Part shown: positions 1 through 12,503 of the stretch, one piece after another
Position numbering within the stretch: the stretch's first letter is position 1
Layout of the letters: each line of letters opens with the position of its first letter
Origin: CAWHNT01 sp963830775
Lineage (GTDB): Bacteria > Pseudomonadota > Alphaproteobacteria > Geminicoccales > Geminicoccaceae
Assembly: GCA_963830775.1 (NCBI GenBank)
Contig: CAWHNT010000056.1
Location: 1 to 64,000 of the forward strand
Length of the DNA stretch: 64,000 nucleotides
Direction: 5' to 3'
The notes under the pieces: generated by a model
The model's input: the letters and a program-made list of their open reading frames with translations, nothing else
The model's database searches: none
Told to the model about the DNA's origin: nothing
Program-made: the position numbers and the translations under genes

Positions 1-236
1 CAAGGCTCCCATCCCCCTCCACATGAAGGCGGGCCGCCCCGGCCCCGGCGGGGTGGCAGGCGGCGCACGAGCGGGCGTCGTGGAAAGGGCCGAGGCCGTC
101 GGTGGCGCCGGTCGAGGCCGGGGCAGGCACCCACAAGCGCTCGAACAGGGCCTTGCCCACGGCCCGGTCGAGCCCGTCCGCGAGCGCCGGCCCGGCGCCG
201 AGCAGGCAGGCGAGAGAGAGCTGCGTGAGGCTTCAT
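1..236 (-). CDS. Di-heme cytochrome c oxidoreductase (DUF1111 type), N-terminal part, runs off the window
   Basis: Read on the minus strand, the frame gives a signal peptide ending in PALAD, then a segment with the c-type heme motif CAACH. This matches the di-heme thiol-oxidoreductase/DUF1111 family, periplasmic c-type cytochromes often encoded beside imelysins. The only good start is an ATG overlapping the stop of the upstream oxidase (ATGA). From that ATG the reading frame is wrong unless one C of the GCC at 229-231 is removed, which restores MKLTQLSLACLLG. I treat that as a one-base sequence error. The C-terminal part, with the second heme site, lies outside the window. Confidence 0.72.
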   Translation of the reverse strand, partial: MKPHAALSRLPARRRAGARGRARPGRGQGPVRALVGACPGLDRRHRRPRPFPRRPLVRRLPPRRGRGGPPSCGGGWEP

Positions 237-1651
237 GCCACCCGCACGTAGCCCATCATCCCGGTCTCCTGGTGCTCGATGATGTGGCAGTGGAGCATCC
301 AGTCGCCCGGATTGTCGGCGACGAAGGCGACCTCGACCCGGTCCTTGGGGCCGAGCAGCACGGTATCGGCCCAGTGCACCGGCAGGCCGCGGTTGGGTTT
401 GACGACCTTGAAGCTCATCCCGTGCAGGTGGATCGGGTGCTGTTGGGGAGTGCCGTTGACCAGCTCCAGCACGTAGGTCCGGCCGCGGACGAGCGTGCCC
501 AGCGGCGGCGGCAGGCGCTCGTGACCGGCCAGCGGCCAGACCTGCCTGTTGATCGCCCAGAACACCTGCTGCGACAGGCACAAGCCGTCGGCATAGCGCA
601 GCACGCTGCCGTCCGGCAGGGTGGTGTCGGGCGGGATGTCGCCGGCCGTGGCCGTGGCGCTGAAGAGGCAGCGCTGGCGCTCGGCATTGGCGAGGTCGGG
701 CTCGGGCAGGTCGTTGGCGATCAGCCCGCGCGGCTCGAAGGGACGCTGCGGCCGGTCTGGGCCCACGCCACGCAGGCGGGCAAGCTCGACCGGCTGGGCG
801 GAGAAATAGTCGTAGAGGGTGGCCGTAGCGCCGGCAGCGGGTGCGCGGACCACGAGGTCGACCCGCATCGCCGGGCCCAGCCGCCAGGAACGCAACGGCA
901 GCGGCCCCACCGCATTGCCATCGATCGCGATAAGCGCCGCCTCGAGCCCCTCGAAGCCTATCTCCGCCACCCGCGTCGGGTCGACATTGAGGAGCCGCAG
1001 ACGGACGTCACCGCCGGCCGGTACGTCCAGTGTCGGGCAGATCATGCCGTTCACCGTGCGGACCTGACCGAACGTGCCGGCCCGGCTCGCTCCCTTCTCG
1101 GTGATGAAGGCGTCGAACTCGCCGCTCTCCTTCAGCCGCCAGTCCTTCAGGACCATGACAAGGTCGGCATCATAGGGGGCCTGCTCGTCACCCTCGACGA
1201 CGAGCACGCCCGCCAGCCCCCGGCCCAGCTGCACCACCGTGTTGCAGTGGGGATGGAAGAAGAAGGTGCCGGCATCCGGCGGGGTGAACTCGTAGGTGAA
1301 GCGCTCGCCCGGATAGACCGGCCGCTGCGTCAGCCAGGGCACGCCGTCCATGGCGTTGGGGAGGCGGACCCCATGCCAGTGGATCGTGGTGTGCTCGTTC
1401 AGCCGGTTCTCGAGTGTCGCCACGACGCGCTGGCCGCGCCGTACCCGGTGGACCGGGAAGGGTGCGGGCCCTTCCGCGTAGGTCCACAAGGGGATCGGCG
1501 GCCGCTCCGCACCCAGGAGGCGGAACGGCCGCTCGGCCGTGACCAGCTCGATGCCCGCGGCCTCGCCCAGCGCTGCCCTGGACCCCGGCAGAGCGAGGCC
1601 CAGGCCGGCGGCCGCGAGGCCGCCCAGCACGCCGCGACGGGCAAGCCGCAT
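233..1651 (-). CDS. Multicopper oxidase, TAT-exported
   Basis: The 472-residue product is a three-cupredoxin multicopper oxidase, which oxidises a substrate (metal ion or phenolic) and reduces O2 to water in the periplasm. The start has a twin-arginine export signal (ARRGVLGG, residues 4-11). Copper ligands are all visible: HWH at 91-93, HPH at 133-135, HPIHLHG near 406, and HCHIIEHQETGMM at 454-466 with the type 1 Met. It lies 8 bp downstream of the imelysin gene and overlaps the next cytochrome gene by 4 bp, so the three look like one operon. Substrate cannot be told from sequence; CueO-like copper oxidation or iron oxidation for the imelysin partner are the options. Confidence 0.93.
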   Translation of the reverse strand: MRLARRGVLGGLAAAGLGLALPGSRAALGEAAGIELVTAERPFRLLGAERPPIPLWTYAEGPAPFPVHRVRRGQRVVATLENRLNEHTTIHWHGVRLPNAMDGVPWLTQRPVYPGERFTYEFTPPDAGTFFFHPHCNTVVQLGRGLAGVLVVEGDEQAPYDADLVMVLKDWRLKESGEFDAFITEKGASRAGTFGQVRTVNGMICPTLDVPAGGDVRLRLLNVDPTRVAEIGFEGLEAALIAIDGNAVGPLPLRSWRLGPAMRVDLVVRAPAAGATATLYDYFSAQPVELARLRGVGPDRPQRPFEPRGLIANDLPEPDLANAERQRCLFSATATAGDIPPDTTLPDGSVLRYADGLCLSQQVFWAINRQVWPLAGHERLPPPLGTLVRGRTYVLELVNGTPQQHPIHLHGMSFKVVKPNRGLPVHWADTVLLGPKDRVEVAFVADNPGDWMLHCHIIEHQETGMMGYVRVA

Positions 1652-1659
1652 GCCTGGCC

Positions 1660-2931
1660 CTACTGGACCACCAGCGAGGGGTCATCCAGGCTGTCGGAGC
1701 CCTCGACCTTGATCTCGACCCCGATGCCGCCGACCACGGCCTCGATCCCGCGGGTCTGGGCGACCAGCGCGTCGACCGCCGCCTGCACCATGGCCGCGCC
1801 CTTCTCGTTCCCCTCGGCCAGCATCTGGTCGTAGGCCATGGCCCCGCCGTCGGCGCTGTCCTTGATCGCCTTGAGCTTGGCCGTGGTATCCGCCAGCAGC
1901 GCGTCGACCTTGGCCTTGGCGTCGCCCGTGCGCTCGGCCGCAAGGTCGGCGATGCCTGGGCCCTCGACCTTCGAGCCGTCGACCCGCGTGTAGCTGCCGT
2001 TCCAGATCGCGACCATGCCGGCCTGGTCGTAATAATGCGAGTTGTGGGTGTTGTCGGAGAAGCAGTCATGCTCCTCCTCGGGATCGTGCAGCAGGAGGCC
2101 CAGCTTCATCCGCTCGCCCGCGAGCTCGCCATAGGAGAGGCTGCCGAGACCGGTCAGGATGGTGGCGAGCCCGCCGGCCTCGCCCTTGGCCTCCAGCTCC
2201 TTGCGGGCCGCACCGCCGGCCTGCCAGTTCTCCGCCATCTCCCCGAGGTCGTCGACCAGCAGGTCGGTCGTGACGCGCAGGTAGTCGCGCCGCCGGTCGC
2301 AGTTCCCGTTCGTGCACCTGTCCAGGCTGAAGTCGCTCCAGGAGCGCTCGCCCTTGCCGGCCCCGGTGCCGTGCAGGTCCTGGCCCCAGAGCAGGAACTC
2401 GATCGCGTGATAGCCGATGGCGACGTTCTTCTCGACGTCGAGCGCCTCCTGCAGACCGCGCAGGAGGTCGCGGTTGATGACCGAGGCGTCGACCTTCTCC
2501 GGCCCCACCTGGAGCTGCTTGTTGGCGATCACGTTCAGCCGGTAGAGCGGGTTCTCGTCCGAGCTCTCGCCGTAGCTCTCCGCCACGTAGTCGATCAGGC
2601 CCTCGTCGAGCGGCCAGGCGTTCACCTTGCCCTCCCAGTCGTCGACGATGGCGTTGCCGAACCGGAAGCCTTCGGTCTGCTGGTAGGGCACCCGGGCCGC
2701 GAGCCAGGCCTGCTTCGCCGCCGTCTGGGTGGCCTCCGAAGGGTCGGCCAGGAAGGCGTCGACGGCCGCCTGCAGCCGCTTCCCGGTGGTCAGCGCGTCG
2801 TCATACATGGCCGCCGCCACGTCGCCATAGGTCGTGAGCACCGCCGCAGTGCTGACGGCGGCAGCGGCGGGGCTCGCCAGCCCGGCGGCCGCGAGCAAGG
2901 CGGCTAGAGAAAGCAGCTTCTTCCGATTCAT
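1660..2931 (-). CDS. Imelysin family periplasmic protein
   Basis: This 423-residue protein has a Sec signal peptide (MNRKKLLSLAALLAAAGLAS...AAAA) and the family's GxHxxE motif as GYHAIE at residues 173-178, followed by LLWGQD. Imelysin (ICMP-like) proteins are exported and tied to iron uptake; the GxHxxE motif is the proposed metal site. The frame is open further upstream (to 3009), but the extra 26 residues look like non-coding translation and the signal peptide fixes the start at 2931. It is the first gene of a set with a multicopper oxidase and a di-heme cytochrome. Imelysin plus di-heme oxidoreductase is a recurrent bacterial pairing; an oxidase between them is less usual. Confidence 0.92.
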   Translation of the reverse strand: MNRKKLLSLAALLAAAGLASPAAAAVSTAAVLTTYGDVAAAMYDDALTTGKRLQAAVDAFLADPSEATQTAAKQAWLAARVPYQQTEGFRFGNAIVDDWEGKVNAWPLDEGLIDYVAESYGESSDENPLYRLNVIANKQLQVGPEKVDASVINRDLLRGLQEALDVEKNVAIGYHAIEFLLWGQDLHGTGAGKGERSWSDFSLDRCTNGNCDRRRDYLRVTTDLLVDDLGEMAENWQAGGAARKELEAKGEAGGLATILTGLGSLSYGELAGERMKLGLLLHDPEEEHDCFSDNTHNSHYYDQAGMVAIWNGSYTRVDGSKVEGPGIADLAAERTGDAKAKVDALLADTTAKLKAIKDSADGGAMAYDQMLAEGNEKGAAMVQAAVDALVAQTRGIEAVVGGIGVEIKVEGSDSLDDPSLVVQ

Positions 2932-3170
2932 TCGAAGGATCCCTGGCCAAGCGAAACCAACCGGTGCCAGGCCCGGCTCCCGGCCAGGGATCAGTCTACG
3001 AAACTCCACCTCCCGGACAACAAGCCGGCCGCCAATTTAGAACGAGTGTACCGCCTTTACTGGAAACGCTCCAATCTGCGGATTAAAGCCTACGATGCGC
3101 ATGGCAGCATGGCTCGTACCTCGGGCAATCCTGCCGACCGACCGCCCGCACCTCTCTGACTGACGCCGGA

Positions 3171-4340
3171 ATGCTCCTAGCCGAACCAACGACCACCAGA
3201 CCCGCTCCAGGTTTCTCCTGGCGCGATGTCAGTCTGGTCACGGTGCCCGAGGTCCCGGCCATGACCACGCCGGCGGAGCGGCAACTGTTCTATTGGCTCA
3301 CGCGGCACCGCTTCACCGGTGCCGGGGCCGTGGTCGAGCTCGGCTGCTGGCTCGGCGCCGGGACGGCCGCACTGGCGGCGGGCCTGCGCGATCAGGGCTC
3401 GAGCGCACGGGTGGTCGCGGTCGACCGCTTTCGCTGGAACGCCCGCCATCACCCCCAGATGTTCGATGCCGGCCTCGCCGACGGGGAGGACTTCGAGCCG
3501 CTGCTGCGCGCTCACACGCGAGAGCTGGAGCCCTGGATCGAGACGGTCCGCGCCGACCTCGCCGAGTTCCGCTGGGACCGCGGCCCGATCGAGATCCTGG
3601 TCGTCGACGCGCCGAAGCGGCGGGCGGACGTGGAGCGCTTCCTCGAGGTGTTCGGTCCGTCGCTCATCCCGGGCAGGAGCCTGGTCGCCTTCCAGGACTA
3701 TCTGCACGAGCCGTCCTACGCGCTCCCGGCCCTGCTCGGCTGCTTCCCGGAGGCATTCCGGCTGGTCGATGTGGCCCTGCCCGGTGCCACGGTGCTGTTC
3801 GAGGTCCGCAAGCTACCGTCGCTCGATACCGAGCGGCGCCGGGCCATGGATCTCCTGCGCTGGAGTGCGCAAACGACGATCCGGCACTGGCGCCAGCGCG
3901 TCCTGGAGCCGCTGCCGTCCGAGGCCCATCTGGCGGCCAGGATCGGCTTGGCGCTGCTGCTCCACGACCAGGGTCATGAGCAGGCGGCGCTGACGGAGCT
4001 GCATGGCGTGGTCGGCGAGCCCAAGGCTGCCCGACGGCTGCAGAGGCTGGCCGAGAAGTCGCTCTACTTCCGCTACGAGACCCTGTTCCGGTCGATCGGC
4101 GTCGCACCCAGGCGCGACGGCCTCGAGCTCCACCTCGACCGGGCCAAGGCGCAACTGAAGGCAGGCCGGTACGGGGAGGCGCGCGAGGCCTGCCGGGCGG
4201 CACTTGCGGCGGCACCCGGACATGCGGACGCACTGGCGCTCCAGGCGAGGGTCGAGCGCGAAAGTGGCCTCGTCAGGCGCGGCGTCCGCAGCCTGCGCCG
4301 CCTGCTCCTCCCGGCACGACCGTCGCGCCGGCTTCGCTGA
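3171..4340 (+). CDS. SAM-dependent methyltransferase-like domain with C-terminal TPR-like helices
   Basis: A 389-residue protein of unassigned function. Residues 55-64 (VELGCWLGAG) form a class I methyltransferase motif I, and the acidic end of the next strand (VVAVDRF) fits the ribose-binding position. The pattern up to about residue 210 suits a Methyltransf_24-like fold. From about residue 240 it becomes helical, ending in a TPR-like repeat (LKAGRYGEAREACRAALAAA). There is no signal peptide or membrane segment. The start is weakly supported; Met31 at 3261 is an alternative. Such enzymes often modify sugars or small molecules, but nothing here names a substrate. Confidence 0.6.
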   Translation: MLLAEPTTTRPAPGFSWRDVSLVTVPEVPAMTTPAERQLFYWLTRHRFTGAGAVVELGCWLGAGTAALAAGLRDQGSSARVVAVDRFRWNARHHPQMFDAGLADGEDFEPLLRAHTRELEPWIETVRADLAEFRWDRGPIEILVVDAPKRRADVERFLEVFGPSLIPGRSLVAFQDYLHEPSYALPALLGCFPEAFRLVDVALPGATVLFEVRKLPSLDTERRRAMDLLRWSAQTTIRHWRQRVLEPLPSEAHLAARIGLALLLHDQGHEQAALTELHGVVGEPKAARRLQRLAEKSLYFRYETLFRSIGVAPRRDGLELHLDRAKAQLKAGRYGEAREACRAALAAAPGHADALALQARVERESGLVRRGVRSLRRLLLPARPSRRLR

Positions 4341-4417
4341 CGGCAGCGGGCCGCAATCAGCGCGTCACAGTGGGCTGGCAGGCTGGCGGGAGTCACCGTC
4401 CGACAGGAGCCCTTTGC

Positions 4418-5473
4418 ATGCCCCGATCCTTCCAGACCATCCTCATCCCGGCCCTGATGGTGCTCGCCGCCGCAAGCCCGCGGGCCGCGGCGCAGCCCGC
4501 CGCCGAGCAGCCGCTCGTCATCGCCCATCGCGGTGCCTCGGGCTACCGGCCCGAGCACACGCTGGCCTCCTATGCGCTCGGCTTCGACATGGGTGCTGAC
4601 TGCGTCGAGCCCGATCTCGTGATGACCAAGGACGGTGCTCTCGTCACCCGGCACGAGCCCGAGATCGGCCTGACCACCGACGTCGCCACGAAGTTCCCCG
4701 ATCGCAAGACCAGGAAGCCGGTCGACGGCAAGGAGATCGAGGGCTGGTTCACGGATGACTTCACGCTGGCCGAGATCAAGACGCTGCGCGCCATCCAGCC
4801 GCGCAACACCCGGGCCTCGGCCTGGGACGGCCTCTACGAGGTGCCGACGCTGCAGGAGGTGATCGACCTCGTGAAGCGGAAGAACGCCGAGACCGGCCGG
4901 CAGGTCTGCATCTATCCCGAGACCAAGCACCCCACCTACTTCGCCGAGAAGGGCCTCGACATCAACAAGGCCCTGGTCGAGGTGCTGAATGCCAACGGGC
5001 TCACCGAGGCCACCTCGCCTGTCATCGTGCAGAGCTTCGAGGTCGGCAACCTGAAGCAGCTCGCCACCCTGACCAAGGTCCGTCTGGTCCAGCTGTTCGA
5101 CAACGTCACCGCCCGGCCCCATGACCTCGTCAAGGCCGGCGATCCCCGCACCTACAAGGACCTGATGGCTCCGGCCGAGCTCAAGCAGCTTGCGACTTAT
5201 GCCTACGGCATCGGCCCCTGGAAGCGCACCATCCTGCCCGAGGACGCCAACGGCGCCCTGCAGCCTGCCACGACCCTGATCGAGGACGCCCATGCGGCCG
5301 GGCTGAAGGTGCATCCCTACACCTTCCGCGACGATCCGAGCTTCCTGGTCAAGGCCTACGACAACGACCCGGTGGCCGAGTATCACCAGTTCTTCAAGCT
5401 GGGCGTCGACGGCCTGTTCACCGACTTCCCCGACACCGCACTCCGCGCGCGGTCCACGCTCGTCAGCCAGTAG
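4418..5473 (+). CDS. glpQ: Glycerophosphodiester phosphodiesterase, periplasmic GlpQ type
   Basis: The product hydrolyses glycerophosphodiesters to glycerol-3-phosphate and an alcohol, usually in the periplasm. It is 351 residues with a Sec signal peptide (cleavage near PRAAAQ). The catalytic block HRGASGYRPEHT begins at residue 37, followed by GADCVEPDLVMTKDGALV and later HLHG-like and TFRDDP segments typical of the GlpQ branch. I chose ATG 4418, with AGGAG at 4405-4409, over an in-frame start at 4370 that lacks a ribosome site. It is followed convergently by mutB with only 60 bp between. Confidence 0.93.
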   Translation: MPRSFQTILIPALMVLAAASPRAAAQPAAEQPLVIAHRGASGYRPEHTLASYALGFDMGADCVEPDLVMTKDGALVTRHEPEIGLTTDVATKFPDRKTRKPVDGKEIEGWFTDDFTLAEIKTLRAIQPRNTRASAWDGLYEVPTLQEVIDLVKRKNAETGRQVCIYPETKHPTYFAEKGLDINKALVEVLNANGLTEATSPVIVQSFEVGNLKQLATLTKVRLVQLFDNVTARPHDLVKAGDPRTYKDLMAPAELKQLATYAYGIGPWKRTILPEDANGALQPATTLIEDAHAAGLKVHPYTFRDDPSFLVKAYDNDPVAEYHQFFKLGVDGLFTDFPDTALRARSTLVSQ

Positions 5474-5533
5474 GCTGGAGCGGCAACGCGGGGCGAGGCC
5501 GTGCCGGACCGCCATCGCCAGCCGGGAAAGAGC

Positions 5534-7702
<2,169 letters not shown>

Positions 7703-7706
<4 letters not shown>

Positions 7707-9730
7707 GGCGCGCTCTCCAGGCGAGGCGTGCCCTGCCGGTCATGCAGCCCGGTCAGGATCTCGACCATATCACACCCCGCATGCACGAACAGGCCGACTC
7801 CGGCCGCTTCCAAGGCACCGCGCCGCTCGCCGGGCTGGCCCAGGAGACAGACCAGCTCGCAGCCGGCCCCGGCGAGAGCCTCCGCTACGGGTGCCGCAAG
7901 GTCGGCATAGACCTCGTCGCTGGAGCACAAGGCGGCGATCCGGGTGCCGCTTTCACGCCAGGCCTGGACGGCGCCGGCCGCATCCGAGAGCGGCCCGCTC
8001 CAGGCCGTCTCGATCCCGCCGGCCTCGAGCAGGTTCTTGGCGAAGGTGGCGCGCGCAGTGTGCTGGGCCGGTGGCCCCAGGTTGGCGAGGAAGATGCGTG
8101 GCCGCTGCCCGTCGCGGGCAAGGGCGAGGTCGCTCCGGTCGCGCAGCCGCTCGAAAGCTTCGCCCAGCCGATGCGAAGGAAGCGACGGAAGGGTGCTGGG
8201 CGGCAGCGCAGCAGCCGGCACCTTCCCGGCGCGCGCCAGGGCGAGCAGCTCGTCGAAGCTGCCGGCGGTCACCGCGGCGGCTCGGCGATCACGCGCGGCG
8301 GCAAACAGATCGCTGGCGTCGAACGCCTCCGGTGCAACCGGAAGCTCGTGCAGGCTCGGGAACTCGCTGATCCCGGTCAGGGGCTGGCGCCGGGTCGCGA
8401 TATCGCGCGCCAGCACGGCCCAGCTCTCGGCCGCCCAGGCCTGCGGCAGGCCCGCCCGGCACGCGGCCAGCATCCCGCCCGCAGCCTCGAGCTCCTGGAA
8501 GAGCGCCCAGGCCTTCTGCGCCAGCTCCTCCGTCAGCGTCTCCACGTACCAGGCGCCGCCCGCAGGATCGGCGACGCGACCCAGATTGCTCTCCTCCAGG
8601 AGGATGAGCTGGGTGTTGCGCGCGAGGCGGAGGGCCAGCCGACTGGGCAGCCCCAGCGCGTGATCGAAAGGAAGCACCGTGATGCTGTCCGCCCCGCCCG
8701 TGGCCGCGGCAAAGCAGGCCACCGTGCCGCGCAGGATGTTCACCCACGGGTCGCGGCGCGCGTACATGCTGGCGGCCGTCTCCGCATGGACCCGCATCCG
8801 CCGCATGGCAGGCTCCGCACCCACCGTCTGAAGCACGCCACCCCAGAGCCGCCGCAGGGCACGCAGCTTGGCGACGCCCATGAAGAGGTCGGCATCGACG
8901 GCGAGCGTGAAGGCGATCTGCCCGGCTGCCTCGTCGAGCGGCAGCCCGGCTGCCTCCAGCGCCCGCAGATAGGCGAGGGCGGTCCCGAGCACGGCCGCCA
9001 GCTCCTGCGCCGGGCTGGCGCCGGCCGCATGCCAAAGGCGGCCGTCGGCCAGGAGTGCCGTCGCTTCCGGCCACTCGGCCAGCACCAGCCGCGCAAGGTC
9101 GGCGGCGATGGCGAGTCCCGCCTCCGGCTCCGGTCCGCCCGCACGCAGCGCCGCCCCGATCGGATCGGCGTTCAGCGCCAGCCGCACCGTGCTGCGGTCG
9201 TGGCCACGGGCTTCGGCCAGCGCCAGCGCAAGGGCGGCGGCCTCGGCGAAAAGGGCACCCGCGTCCAGCGCCAGCGGCGCCATGTCCAGATGAACGCCGG
9301 CCAGCGCCTGCTCCAGCTCGGGCAGGTCCAGGGCCACCGTCCCCCGCCCGGTCGCCCCGTCCCACAAGGCCAAGTCCAGGGAGGCGGCTCCTCCTGCAAG
9401 GGCCTCCAGCATGAACGCATTGGCCCGTCGCGGGTCGGGATGGGCCTGATGCACCCGGACGTCCCAGCCGGGTACCGCGTCGCCGGCACCACGGATGAAC
9501 GGAGCCCCGCCCGGCAGACCGGCGGTCGCCGTCAGCCCTGCCGCACCCTCGCGGGTATACAGAGCCCGGACCGGGATGCCGTCCCGCGTCGAGCGGACCA
9601 GCTTCTCGACCGAGGCACCCTTCAGCACGCCGGCCGCAAGCCGCTCCCATTCGCCCTGACCGGGCCCGCCGGAGCCGGCGACAAGGGTCGCGTCCACCAA
9701 GGATGCCGCCTCCGGCCTGTCGATGCCCAC
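7703..9730 (-). CDS. mutA: Methylmalonyl-CoA mutase, small (non-catalytic) subunit
   Basis: The 675-residue product is homologous along its length to the large subunit but divergent, as in the heterodimeric bacterial mutases. The TIM-barrel half is recognisable (GRVADPAGGAWYVETLTEEL). In the C-terminal flavodoxin-like half the cobalamin-binding DxHxxG is replaced by a degenerate PPAQHTAR, the normal state for the beta subunit. It is the upstream gene of a two-gene operon and overlaps mutB by 4 bp. No meaB or methylmalonyl-CoA epimerase gene is nearby in the window. Confidence 0.9.
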
Positions 9731-9930
9731 CAGCCGTTAGCTCGCACAGGCGCGGCTGCCCTGTCACGGGACACCACGTCGCGCGGGTGGCGAATGCCTT
9801 CGCGGACCCTGGCCCGCGCGCCGCGGCGGATCAGCATTAAATTAGCCTAACGGTAGTGTCGCCTTGCATCCATATCGCGCGTGGGTAAGATGGGCCGGTA
9901 GCGTCGCGTGTGCCCAGGAGGCGGTGGTCC

Positions 9931-12215
9931 GTGCAGATACCCATTCCAGCGCAGGCGGGTCCGTCGCCCTATGGCCAGGCGCCGGAGTACTACGCCACCC
10001 AGCCGGCCGAGGGTGGAATCGACGTCAAGGACCTGCTGGCGGTGCTGCGCCGCCGACGCTGGGTGATCCTGACCACCGTCCTCGTCATCACCACCCTGGC
10101 CGTGCTGGCGGGCCTGCAGATCACGCCGAAATACACCGCCAAGACCATGGTCATGATCGATGCCCGGCAGGCCAAGGTCATGGACGTGCAGGCCGTGATG
10201 TCCGGGCTGACGACCGATGCATCGTCGGTCGAGACCCAGTTGAAGGTCATCAAGTCCCGGGCACTGGCCGAGCAGGTGATGGACAAGCTCAGGCTGCAGG
10301 ACGACCCGGAGTTCAACCCCGCGCTGCGCAAGTCCCAGCGCAGTGCCGAGCTCAAGGTGGCGGGGCCGCTCGAGACCGTGCTGGGCTGGGTGCCCGACGA
10401 GTGGCTGATCGCCTCCGGGCTCGCGAGCGAGCCGGTCGTGGGCTCGGTGAGCAAAGCCTCGGGCGAGCGCGAGGACGTCATCGACCGCTTCGACACGCGG
10501 CTGAAGGTGGCGCAGGAGGGCCGCTCCTACGTCATGGGCATCTCCTTCACCTCGGTCGATCCGGACAAGGCCGCCAAGGTGGCCAACATCCTGGCCCACC
10601 TCTACGTGCAGAACCAGGTCGACGCGAAGACGGATGCGACCGGCCGGGCCTCCATGTGGCTGGGCGACCGGATCCAGGAGCTGCGCGAGGAGGTGCAGAA
10701 AGCCGAGGCCGGGGTCGAGGCGTATCGCAACGAGCACAACCTGATCAGCACCGACGGCGTCTCCTTGCGCGAGCAGGAGCTGGCCGACCTCAGCAAGCAG
10801 ATGGTCATCGTCCGCGCCGCGCTGGCGGAGAGCCGGGCCAAGCTGAAGCTCACCCGCGACCTGCGGGCGAACGGTGGCAAGGACCTGGACACGGTGGGCG
10901 AGGTCGCCAGCTCGCAGGTGATCATCGACCTCCGCACGCCAGGAAGCGGAGCTGGTCAAGGAGGAGACGCAGCTGCGCAGCAGCTTCGGCGAGCGTCACC
11001 CCCGGATCCTCAACCTGACCAGTGAGAAGGCCAATCTCGCAGGCCAAGATCCAGCAGGAGGTGGACCGCATCATCCGCACGCTGGAGAACGAGGTCCGGG
11101 TGCAGGAGACCGGGATCCGGGCGATCGAGTCCGAGATCGACAAGCTCTCGAACCGGACCACGGTCGACCGCGGGGTCGGGGTCAAGCTGCGCCAGCTCGA
11201 GCGCGAGGCGCAGGCGACCCGGCAGCTCTACGAATCGCTCCTCGACCGCTTCAAGGAGACCACCGAGCAGCAGAAGATCGTCGAGGCCGACGCCAAGGTG
11301 ATCTCGATGGCGGCCCCGCCGGACAAGCCCAGCACGCCGGGCCCCAAGCTGTTCGGTGCCGTGGGCTTCACCGCCTCCCTGATGCTGGGCACCCTCCTGG
11401 CGCTGCTCCTGGAGCGGCTCGACAGCGGCCTGCGCAGCGGCAAGCAGCTCGAGGCCTCGCTGGGCCTGCCGGCCCTGGGCCTGGTCCCGCGGGTCGAGCG
11501 GCTGAAGCGCAACCAGAAGCCGCACCAGTATCTGATCGCCAAGCCGCTCTCGGCCTACGCGGAGGCGATCCGGGCGATCTACACCTCGATGCAGCTCTCC
11601 GACGTCGACAACCCGCCCAAGGTGGTGCTGGTGACGTCCTCGCTGCCGCAGGAAGGCAAGACCACGCTGGCGGTGAGCCTCGCCACCTTCGTCGCCCGCT
11701 CCTCGCAGCGGGTGATCCTGATGGACCTCGACCTGCGCCACCCGAGCATCCAGCGCGAGCTCAGGGTCACGCCCACCACCGGCTTCGTCGAGTACATGGC
11801 GGGCGAGCGGACGATCGAGGAGGTGATCCAGCACGACGAGGAGACCGGGCTCGACTACCTGCCGGTCAAGCGGCAGACCGCCAACCCGACCGACCTCCTG
11901 AGCAGCCAGAAGATGCGCCACCTGATCCGGCAGCTGCGCGAAGCCTACGACTATGTCGTGATCAACTCGGCACCGCTGCTTGGCGTCACCGACACCAAGG
12001 TGGCGGCACTGCTCGCCGACAAGGTCCTCTTCGTCACCCAGTGGGAGAAGACCACCAAGGACACCGCCAGCAACGGCCTGGCCCACCTGCGCGAGATCCG
12101 GGCCAGCGTGGCGGGTGCCGTGCTGACCCAGGTCGACGTGGTCAAGCACGCCCAGTACGGCTACGGCGACGTCGGGCAGTATTACGGCAAGTACCAGAAA
12201 TACTATGTGAACTGA
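9931..12215 (+). CDS. Wzc-like polysaccharide co-polymerase with tyrosine autokinase domain; two frame breaks
   Basis: This inner-membrane protein controls chain length and export of capsular or exopolysaccharide. It has an N-terminal Wzz domain, TM1 near residues 34-54, a long periplasmic coiled coil, TM2 (FGAVGFTASLMLGTLLALLL), then a BY-kinase with Walker A SSLPQEGKTT, Walker A' ILMDLDLRHP and Walker B VVINSAP. A Tyr-rich tail ends QYYGKYQKYYVN, the usual autophosphorylation cluster. The GTG at 9931 lies 9 bp after AGGAGG (9916-9921). Two extra bases, near 10939-10940 and 11034-11036, break the frame; corrected length is about 760 residues. Export and ligase genes lie 37 kb away in this window. 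Confidence 0.9.
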
Positions 12216-12248
12216 GCGCCTGCCTGGAAGCAAGCTCTTGATGCTTCG

Positions 12249-12270
12249 GCGGGCGGCAACGACCGCCCGC
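12249..12270 (+). terminator. Possible terminator hairpin after the Wzc-like gene
   Basis: An 8-bp GC stem (GCGGGCGG / CCGCCCGC) with a short loop begins 34 bp after the Wzc-like stop. A CCCTTTTCT tract follows about 14 bp later instead of directly, so it is a weak intrinsic terminator at best. Confidence 0.4.
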
Positions 12271-12503
12271 ACCAACCTGTCGTCCCTTTTCTACATTTCT
12301 ACCAAAAGGCATGAGATTGATTGGCTACCAGCTCATATTATACATTGTTGCTGGCTTAATCATTACGCTGGAGTAGCACTGGAAAGGCGGCGGCTTTAGC
12401 CTATCTCTCGCGGCGAGACTAGATTTACGCTGGGGCGGTGGATTATATAGCGGATCGGTGCGTGGTGCGCCGTGGGCGGCTCGGCACGGTAGGGAGGGCG
12501 GTA
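12271..12503. other. AT-rich non-coding stretch bordering IS remnants
   Basis: No gene seen. About 12285-12375 is strongly AT-rich compared with the rest of the window (for example CTCATATTATACATTG). It sits between the Wzc-like gene and a decayed transposase. The composition suggests imported DNA or an old IS flank. Confidence 0.5.

Noticed and set aside
23..1834. A 603-codon open frame on the plus strand
   Set aside because: It is antisense to the multicopper oxidase and imelysin genes, whose motifs are intact; high-GC codon bias leaves such opposite frames open. The same applies to 5501-7018, 7622-9850 and 26279-29347.
10930..11040. Programmed ribosomal frameshift in the Wzc-like gene
   Set aside because: Two separate shifts of the same sign, no slippery heptamer and no known example in this family; sequence error is simpler.
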